Positions 1-4,893 of a stretch of 21,803 nucleotides of DNA are shown here, piece by piece. The stretch is taken from IMG/VR virus record IMGVR_UViG_3300025543_000252, positions 1-21,803 of that record; one strand, written 5' to 3'. The translations under genes and the position numbers were made by a program. The notes beneath the pieces were generated by a model, which searched no databases, was not told the DNA's origin, and worked only from the letters and a program-made list of their open reading frames with translations. The stretch is from a virus. Within the stretch, counting starts at the first letter, position 1, and each line of letters opens with the position of its first letter.

Positions 1-130
1 CCCTTATTTTCCCGAGACCGTAAGTAGTAGGATGGGAAAACCAATACACCGTTGTACCTCTTGCTTCTGGATTAGATTCCGCTAACTCGACTACATCATA
101 ATAATCGTCAACCGTGAATTGATTCGCCAT
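1..130 (-). CDS. Small hypothetical protein, C-terminus cut by window edge
   Basis: An open frame starts with ATG at base 130 and runs off the left edge, giving about 43 residues (MANQFTVDDYYDVVELAES and onward). The start is chosen because it sits at the end of the 18-base stop-spacer-start junction that also precedes the next three genes upstream. The visible part is acidic and tyrosine-rich, like its neighbours, with no domain I recognise. It is the last visible member of the small-gene array and is probably co-transcribed with it. Function is unknown; existence is supported mainly by the conserved junction and the tight 11-base spacing. Confidence 0.65.
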   Translation of the reverse strand, partial: MANQFTVDDYYDVVELAESNPEARGTTVYWFSHPTTYGLGKIR

Positions 131-144
131 ATCTCTGTTGTTTA
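127..144 (-). repeat. Junction repeat copy 1 (stop-spacer-start)
   Basis: The minus strand reads TAAACAACAGAGATATGG. TAA is the stop of the gene at 142-378 and ATG is the start of the gene at 1-130, with the spacer ACAACAGAGAT between them. The same 18 bases recur exactly at 375-392, 554-571 and 796-813. Confidence 0.9.
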
Positions 145-378
145 GTAGTTATAAGGGTCAGAAATTTCATCTATCCGCGCGATAAATTGTGATTCTGACA
201 TAATCTCATCTAAATCCTGCCGCAATCTGTTTTCTGATTCTGCCCATACTGCACCATAAATTCTACGACCTGTTATCTCATCCGAAATCATAACCTCATA
301 AGCGTTTTGGTTGTAGAACGGTGAGTCCTGTACGCTTATGTCGTAGTCGTTAACAAAGTCTTTTACTGTGTATGCCAT
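142..378 (-). CDS. Small acidic hypothetical protein (78 aa)
   Basis: The product has 16 Asp/Glu against 6 Lys/Arg. The order looks like strands followed by a helix (YEVMISDEITGRRIYGAVWA, then ENRLRQDLDEIM), which suggests a small alpha/beta fold. I recognise no family. It starts with ATG at 378, directly after the conserved 18-base junction, and its stop is part of the next copy. It lies in a run of at least eight tiny acidic genes downstream of the prohead protease. A role in blocking host defences or in host take-over is possible by analogy with other phage small-gene clusters, but nothing in this protein shows it. Confidence 0.75.
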   Translation of the reverse strand: MAYTVKDFVNDYDISVQDSPFYNQNAYEVMISDEITGRRIYGAVWAESENRLRQDLDEIMSESQFIARIDEISDPYNY

Positions 379-392
379 ATCTCTGTTGTTTA
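375..392 (-). repeat. Junction repeat copy 2 (stop-spacer-start)
   Basis: Identical 18 bases TAAACAACAGAGATATGG on the minus strand, joining the stop of the gene at 390-557 to the start of the gene at 142-378. Confidence 0.9.
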
Positions 393-557
393 GTATTGAC
401 CCATTCCAATAGCACGTGCCTCATCTAATAGGAGAAGCATTTCGTTGTAATATCTTGACCCCATCGCAAAACCGCCTGAATTGTAATGTTCAGTTTCGAC
501 TAGTTCAATTGCCTCAGTAAGCAATTCTATAATCTCCTTGTTTTCTACACCTGCCAT
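390..557 (-). CDS. Small hypothetical protein (55 aa)
   Basis: This short frame begins with ATG at 557 and ends with TAA at 390-392. The product starts MAGVENKEIIELLTEAIEL and ends RAIGMGQY. It looks mostly helical and acidic, with two amphipathic helices separated by a Gly-rich turn (NSGGFAMGS). Its start and its stop both lie inside exact copies of the junction repeat, and it fills what would otherwise be the only gap in the array, so I regard it as a real gene despite its size. No family is recognised and the function is unknown. Confidence 0.72.
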   Translation of the reverse strand: MAGVENKEIIELLTEAIELVETEHYNSGGFAMGSRYYNEMLLLLDEARAIGMGQY

Positions 558-571
558 ATCTCTGTTGTTTA
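554..571 (-). repeat. Junction repeat copy 3 (stop-spacer-start)
   Basis: Identical 18 bases TAAACAACAGAGATATGG on the minus strand, joining the stop of the gene at 569-799 to the start of the 55-residue gene at 390-557. Confidence 0.9.
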
Positions 572-799
572 AGTAATGGTAATTTCAATTTCATCGATGT
601 ACTCATCTCGACTATCATACAGAACTCTGTAATTTATTTCATAGCCATAGTGTTCCATGTCTAGAATCCAATCCATAGTGCGTTCGTAGTCGTTATCGTT
701 AGGGCCAATGACTGACAACAGCGCACTTTGATTATAGTTGCCTAGCGTGACCTCAAGGGTGCGTACAAGGCTGTCCAAGTCATCAATAAATTCAACCAT
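569..799 (-). CDS. Small acidic hypothetical protein (76 aa)
   Basis: The product has about 18 Asp/Glu and 4 Arg. It begins MVEFIDDLDSLVRTLEVTL, probably a helix, and ends with an acidic strand-like stretch (DEYIDEIEITIT). It is rich in Tyr near the C-terminus. No known family is recognised. It starts with ATG at 799 immediately after junction repeat copy 4, and its stop codon is part of copy 3. Strong acidity combined with small size is compatible with a DNA-mimic or protein-binding inhibitor, but that is only inference. Confidence 0.75.
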   Translation of the reverse strand: MVEFIDDLDSLVRTLEVTLGNYNQSALLSVIGPNDNDYERTMDWILDMEHYGYEINYRVLYDSRDEYIDEIEITIT

Positions 800-813
800 A
801 TCTCTGTTGTTTA
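796..813 (-). repeat. Junction repeat copy 4 (stop-spacer-start)
   Basis: Identical 18 bases TAAACAACAGAGATATGG on the minus strand, joining the stop of the gene at 811-1056 to the start of the gene at 569-799. Confidence 0.9.
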
Positions 814-1056
814 TAGATAATTAATTTCTGCGTCAGGTTCCTCTTTTGCCAAGTCTTCGATAACCTCGATAAATGACTCTTCTTCGTCAAAATCCAAGTT
901 CATGGTGATTTCAACTAACCGACGATAGTCTCCCTCTTCAGCATCTACATAACCGTAGTCATCAATGTAAATATCTAAATCGCCTTCGCCTGAGTCACGC
1001 GAATCAAGGTAATCATGTACCTCATCAAACTCTAATCCTTTGATTTCAATAAGCAT
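811..1056 (-). CDS. Very acidic small protein (81 aa), possible DNA mimic
   Basis: Counting by eye gives 29 Asp/Glu and 5 Lys/Arg in 81 residues, so the net charge is near -24. Acidic residues are spread along the chain (for example GDLDIYIDDYGYVDAEEGD and LDFDEEESFIEVIEDL) rather than gathered in one disordered tail, and they alternate with Tyr, Ile and Leu as in a folded protein. Phage DNA mimics such as T7 Ocr and the ArdA family share that composition, but I see no sequence match to either. Its start follows a diverged form of the junction repeat, and its stop lies in copy 4. Confidence 0.75.
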   Translation of the reverse strand: MLIEIKGLEFDEVHDYLDSRDSGEGDLDIYIDDYGYVDAEEGDYRRLVEITMNLDFDEEESFIEVIEDLAKEEPDAEINYL

Positions 1057-1073
1057 ATTTCTCTTGTTTGTTA
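1053..1073 (-). repeat. Diverged copy of the junction repeat
   Basis: The minus strand reads TAACAAACAAGAGAAATATG (then C) between the stop of the gene at 1071-1307 and the start at 1056. It resembles TAAACAACAGAGATATGG but is stretched by three bases. I take it as a degenerate member of the same element. Confidence 0.55.
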
Positions 1074-1307
1074 TGCGTAAATCTGTATGTTCCAGTCAAA
1101 GCCAAACTCGCTTATCATTTCCCAGTCCGAAATGTACCCGTTGCTTTGCCAGCTGTTCAAAACATATTGAATATTACCTTCCGCGCTTCTCTTGCCGTCT
1201 GTCTCGACTAGAATAAACCCTTGGCTTTCTTCGTTACCCATGTCCAACGCAATCAATCCGTAAGACTCGATGTCATCAATAATTCCGTTATAAATTCTAT
1301 TATCCAT
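1071..1307 (-). CDS. Small acidic hypothetical protein (78 aa)
   Basis: It begins MDNRIYNGIIDDIESYGL and has 14 Asp/Glu against 3 Lys/Arg. A predicted beta-hairpin (GFILVETDGKRSAEG) is followed by a helix (NIQYVLNSW) and a Trp-rich C-terminus. No family is recognised. The ATG at 1307 lies 4 bases after the stop of the previous gene. The upstream region AAGATAGAATT is A-rich but is not an exact copy of the junction repeat. The gene is part of the tight small-gene operon. Confidence 0.72.
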   Translation of the reverse strand: MDNRIYNGIIDDIESYGLIALDMGNEESQGFILVETDGKRSAEGNIQYVLNSWQSNGYISDWEMISEFGFDWNIQIYA

Positions 1308-1311
1308 AATT

Positions 1312-1554
1312 CTATCTTAATCTCTGAATGTAAAAATAAACCTCGTCACCATCATCAAAATCAAATGTGACACCCCAAATTCCTAAGCTTTCAATTTCGT
1401 CGGCAATGTCATCAGCTTCTCTATCGGTAATGTCGTACACCGCAATCCAAGGATTAATCATTTGTCTTGACGGTTTCGCTCGAACCCGAAACTCAGCTTC
1501 AATGATTTCTGCTAAGTTTATAATGTCGCTCTCGTAAACTTTAAGTCTTGGCAT
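1312..1554 (-). CDS. Small alpha/beta hypothetical protein (80 aa)
   Basis: It begins MPRLKVYESDIINLAEIIEAE. The pattern is helix, strand (PWIAVYDI), helix (EADDIADEIESL), strand (WGVTFDFDD), strand (EVYFYIQRL), compatible with a compact ferredoxin-like or ACT-like fold. It is less acidic overall than its neighbours, with 18 acidic and 9 basic residues. No family is recognised. The start ATG is 8 bases after the stop of the DUF3846-like gene. Confidence 0.72.
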   Translation of the reverse strand: MPRLKVYESDIINLAEIIEAEFRVRAKPSRQMINPWIAVYDITDREADDIADEIESLGIWGVTFDFDDGDEVYFYIQRLR

Positions 1555-1562
1555 GCTTTCTA

Positions 1563-1823
1563 TTAATCTAAATCTGTTTCGTTCATAATGACTACCGTTC
1601 CGTAAAGAGGAGTGCTGATACCTGTAACTAATGAAGCAGCTGGATTCTTTTCCAAGTTGAGTATCCGTCCCTCTTCATTAACCAATGCAATCTCACCTCC
1701 TCCAATATGGATAAGTTCAATGTATCCGTCCACCAATTGCTGTAGGTGTCCTAGCTGGTCGTTTTGCAACTCGACTTCGTAGTCGTTTCCTTTTGGCGGT
1801 ATCACTTGTACTATTGTTGGCAT
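1563..1823 (-). CDS. DUF3846-like protein (86 aa)
   Basis: The order of features matches my memory of the DUF3846 family: an N-terminal strand (TIVQVIPPKG), a helix leading into LVDGYIELIHIGGG, then ALVNEEGRILNLEKNPAAS and a final strand ending GTVVIMNE. DUF3846 proteins are small, occur in phages and mobile elements, and often sit near antirestriction or other small host-interaction genes; their molecular role is not settled. Here it heads the run of small acidic genes directly downstream of the prohead protease. A 34-base spacer with no clear promoter separates it from the protease gene. Confidence 0.75.
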   Translation of the reverse strand: MPTIVQVIPPKGNDYEVELQNDQLGHLQQLVDGYIELIHIGGGEIALVNEEGRILNLEKNPAASLVTGISTPLYGTVVIMNETDLD

Positions 1824-1857
1824 ATTCTAGCGTGTTATTATTTCTACTAAAGTAAGC

Positions 1858-2781
1858 TTAATTGTACAAACGTGCAAATTTATTCTTGAGATAGTGCTTA
1901 TAGTACGCTACCTTCATTTGGTCCAATTCAACCGCCACAACCTCTTCTTCTACCTCAGCAGCATCTTCTACCGCTTTCACCTCTCCGTTCCATTCCGTGA
2001 TGGTGCCACCAAAAACCTCCAAAGGAATCCCGGCTTGTGTAGTGTAGGTTCCGTTTTGCAATTCTGTCGGTTCACCTTTATCATCCAAAAGAAACACGTC
2101 AACACCCGGTTCAAATGAGTCTGACTCCGTAGCAATGACAAGTCCCCCCTGAAGTCTTGTTTCTTGATAAAAGTTTCGCTTTCGTAAGGCTTGGAATATT
2201 CGACTAAGCATGGACTTCGGTTTGTTCATTTCAGCAATCTTGTCTGCAAAGTAACCTTCAACGGAAAAACCACGCACGTTTTGGTCTTTGACTTGTGACC
2301 ACATTTCCTCGTTGTCAACCTTAACGCGAACCATCCACGTGCCTTCAGGAACAGACAACCCGTAAAGCGAAGCTTTATCTTTCTCCGGGTCTTCCACAAT
2401 CCAAGACTCAACTACGCTTACTCCCTCTACCTTAGTTTCGTGTTCAAAGGTGTGTTGGTTGGTTCGGTTCTGTTTTAGAAAAAGTTCGCTTGCTTGTTTG
2501 ACAGTGTCCTTGCTGAAGTAAACATCATACTCCTCTGCGCTTTGCTCGTCATAGCGAGGTATCAGTTTGTCCGGAATTAAAGCAGGTCCAATTAATGTGC
2601 GCTGCTCCTCATCAATGGCTGCTAAAGTCATCATAGAGCGATTCTCCTTTGGACCACCTTGCTTGCTAAAGAAAACCCAATTGGACTCAATGGCCGGGTA
2701 CTCAACTAAACTAATAGCTTCTACGCCATGTAGCTCGCTGCCTTCTTCAATGACTAATTCAATAAGTCTTCGTCCGTTCAT
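1858..2781 (-). CDS. Prohead (head maturation) protease, XkdF-like, with scaffold-like C-terminus
   Basis: This probably cleaves the scaffold or capsid during head maturation. The N-terminal two thirds resemble the XkdF/Peptidase_S78_2 group: GVEAISLVEYPAIE near the start, ALIPDKLIPRYD, a candidate catalytic His in QHTFEHE, an acidic VVESWIVEDPEKD segment, and a candidate Ser in VRGFSVEGYF. The last 100 residues contain SFEPGVDVFLLDDKGEPTEL and an acidic AEVEEEVVAVELDQ stretch. These resemble separate scaffold-like proteins of Bacteroidetes phages, so the gene may combine protease and scaffold. I chose ATG at 2781 (MNGRRLIELVIEE). An upstream in-frame GTG at 2805 overlaps the tape measure stop as GTGA and would add 8 residues. 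The function call is homology from memory, and the catalytic residues are tentative. Confidence 0.72.
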   Translation of the reverse strand: MNGRRLIELVIEEGSELHGVEAISLVEYPAIESNWVFFSKQGGPKENRSMMTLAAIDEEQRTLIGPALIPDKLIPRYDEQSAEEYDVYFSKDTVKQASELFLKQNRTNQHTFEHETKVEGVSVVESWIVEDPEKDKASLYGLSVPEGTWMVRVKVDNEEMWSQVKDQNVRGFSVEGYFADKIAEMNKPKSMLSRIFQALRKRNFYQETRLQGGLVIATESDSFEPGVDVFLLDDKGEPTELQNGTYTTQAGIPLEVFGGTITEWNGEVKAVEDAAEVEEEVVAVELDQMKVAYYKHYLKNKFARLYN

Positions 2782-2801
2782 AGTATTTAATATAATAGTG
2801 T

Positions 2802-4727
2802 TCACAAGGTAGTCTGCGCATTGATTCTTGCTTGCAGTAATTGCTGTCCTTCTAGCTGACTTTGAACCACATAGGCTTGTCCTGCATTTAAACTTGGTCC
2901 CCCCGTGAAGTTTTGGTTTGCATTGCCTTCAGGAATTAACGCTTGCTGCACAGTGCTTGGTGGTCGTGAACCAATGTCACCGGGTACGTTCACATCCGCA
3001 GTTGCCATTATGGATTTAATTTGCGCAAACCCTGCTGTCAACGCTCCAAACATACTAGCGATATAACCAGCCAAAGTAAATGGTGCTGCCGGGCCAGTTG
3101 CTGCTGCTGCCTCCGTTGCACCAGCCAAAGCGGAAGCAAATGCTCGTCCTTGATTAATAAGAATTTCCGTGATAGCAAACGCTCGTTGCGCTTCTTGGTT
3201 GTCTTCGCCAGCACGAATCAAATCGCCAACCGCCCGAAGCGAAGTGTCCACAAATTGCTTACGCGCCTTCAACCTTGCTTGCTCACCTTTTCTTGCTTCT
3301 TCCGTTAAAATCTCTTGATGCTTTGTTTCGGCTGCTTCAATGTCCGCGTTCATTTGCGCTTGCAGCTGTCGCTCTAATTCTTCGTTATCAGCGACTAAAG
3401 CAAAGCGTTCTTCGTAACCTTTAACGATGGCATCCTTTTCCTTTTCAAACCGCAAGTCCTCACCTTCAAGCTGGCTGTACTCCAAGAACTGTTCAATGCG
3501 GTCCGCGTTTTCAACCATGCTATTGTACTCAGCATCATCGCGCTCTTTCTTTCTTTGAGCTTCTAGCTCTTCTTGTTCAATCTGCGCACTTAGATACTCG
3601 TCGCGCATTTGAGCCAGCTCTATAAGACCTTGCTCTTCTCGCTGTCGAATTTGCTCCGGAGAAGCACCTTGCTCCTTCATTCGCTGTAACTCCAGTTGCA
3701 AGGACTGTTCAAACTGTTTCTCTCTTCGCTGTTGACCGTCAAGAAAAAGAAGTTCTTCCTTCATATTCAAGTCTTGAGTCAGCTTAATGCGGTACGCTAA
3801 CTCTTTCGCTCTGCGGTCCGCACGTCTTTGTTCTGCTTGTTCCGCTTCACGCTGTTGAGCTTGCAAGTCTAACTCGGCTTGGGTCTCTGCATTGAGTTTG
3901 TTTTGCCTTTCAATTAATTCGTTTAGCTGGTCCTGATAGCTTTGTGCTTCTTGCCCAGCTTCAGCCATATTCTCCGCTACGCTTTTGGTAGCCGCAGATA
4001 CACCACGCAAGCTAATCATCATGTAATCCCACCAGCCTAACTCGAACGTCTGCGACTCTTTGCGTTTTTCCGCTACCTGCTCAGCCAGCATTCGTTGCTG
4101 CACACGCAGCACCTCCAACTCGCCAGCGCGTTCCATCGCCATATTTAATCGCTCCAAGTCTTGTGCTTGGGTCAGGTCAAGTCCTGCAATCTCTCTACTG
4201 CTTTGCGCCAGCGTTGATTGCGCTGCCTCACGTTCATCTATGCTTTTTGTGGAGTCATTAACAATTTCTAAAAGCTGCTGTGTAGACACATTAAAAGCCG
4301 TTTGAGCTTGCGTTGCTTTTTCTGTTACTTCTGCCTGAAACTTCATAGCCTCTGTTGTGCCTGTGAAGAAGTCTGAAACTTTGTCCCAATTTTCAACTAT
4401 CCACGTGAGACCTTGTATCAATAGAGGTAATCCAAGTGCCGCAATCGATGTTTTCAGTAAGTTGAATGAAGTGCTGGCACGTCGCACAGCTCGCGATGTT
4501 CCTTGAAACGAACGAATCGTTCTCTGTAAACCACGAGGTAGGATGCTGCTGAAAATATCAAGTAGACCCTTCCAGTCTTTCTTCTTATTACGGTCTCTTG
4601 TTTTCTTTAGACTCTCGTCTAATTCCTGAGCTTTTGTTTTTGTCGTTTCAATTGCCTCATCGATTTCCGACAATCCTTCTACGACACCCTGAGCATCAAG
4701 TTCACCCGTGATTTTTATCGGCTCCAT
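2802..4727 (-). CDS. Tail tape measure protein (641 aa)
   Basis: It sets tail length and is ejected with the DNA. The protein opens with an amphipathic region rich in Glu and Lys (residues 1-50), has hydrophobic stretches near residues 88-112 (LLKTSIAALGLPLLIQGLTWI) and near 525-570 (Ala/Gly-rich), and in between a very long Gln/Glu/Arg coiled coil (roughly 290-480). It is the longest coiled-coil protein in the tail cluster and lies between tail structural genes and the head protease, as a tape measure would. At the usual 1.5 angstroms per residue it would suit a siphovirus tail of roughly 100 nm (inference). It starts at ATG 4727, overlapping the end of the small upstream gene by 26 bases. 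Confidence 0.82.
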   Translation of the reverse strand: MEPIKITGELDAQGVVEGLSEIDEAIETTKTKAQELDESLKKTRDRNKKKDWKGLLDIFSSILPRGLQRTIRSFQGTSRAVRRASTSFNLLKTSIAALGLPLLIQGLTWIVENWDKVSDFFTGTTEAMKFQAEVTEKATQAQTAFNVSTQQLLEIVNDSTKSIDEREAAQSTLAQSSREIAGLDLTQAQDLERLNMAMERAGELEVLRVQQRMLAEQVAEKRKESQTFELGWWDYMMISLRGVSAATKSVAENMAEAGQEAQSYQDQLNELIERQNKLNAETQAELDLQAQQREAEQAEQRRADRRAKELAYRIKLTQDLNMKEELLFLDGQQRREKQFEQSLQLELQRMKEQGASPEQIRQREEQGLIELAQMRDEYLSAQIEQEELEAQRKKERDDAEYNSMVENADRIEQFLEYSQLEGEDLRFEKEKDAIVKGYEERFALVADNEELERQLQAQMNADIEAAETKHQEILTEEARKGEQARLKARKQFVDTSLRAVGDLIRAGEDNQEAQRAFAITEILINQGRAFASALAGATEAAAATGPAAPFTLAGYIASMFGALTAGFAQIKSIMATADVNVPGDIGSRPPSTVQQALIPEGNANQNFTGGPSLNAGQAYVVQSQLEGQQLLQARINAQTTL

Positions 4728-4893
4728 TTTTCAGTACCATTTTAATTTTTACCCACCACTTAACACGCAAAGAGTAGTAACCGTAGAATGTGTTCCAAAC
4801 CGGGTGACCACCAATTTTGTTTTCTTGAGCGATTCGAATTGCAGCCGGAATCGACCTACCTACTGTATTAATATATTTTTCCATTAGTTCCAT
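4702..4893 (-). CDS. Small hypothetical protein between tail protein and tape measure (63 aa)
   Basis: The product is basic and aromatic. A central stretch HPVWNTFYGYYSLRVKWWVKIKM is followed by a Lys/Asn end. The gene overlaps the large upstream tail gene at its start (TAATG if the second ATG at 4884 is used, 10 bases if the first ATG at 4893 is used) and the tape measure gene at its end by 26 bases. A short gene in this position fits tail operons of related phages as far as I recall, and the overlaps argue for translational coupling. The function is unknown; a tail assembly accessory role is only suggested by position. Confidence 0.6.
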   Translation of the reverse strand: MELMEKYINTVGRSIPAAIRIAQENKIGGHPVWNTFYGYYSLRVKWWVKIKMVLKNGADKNHG

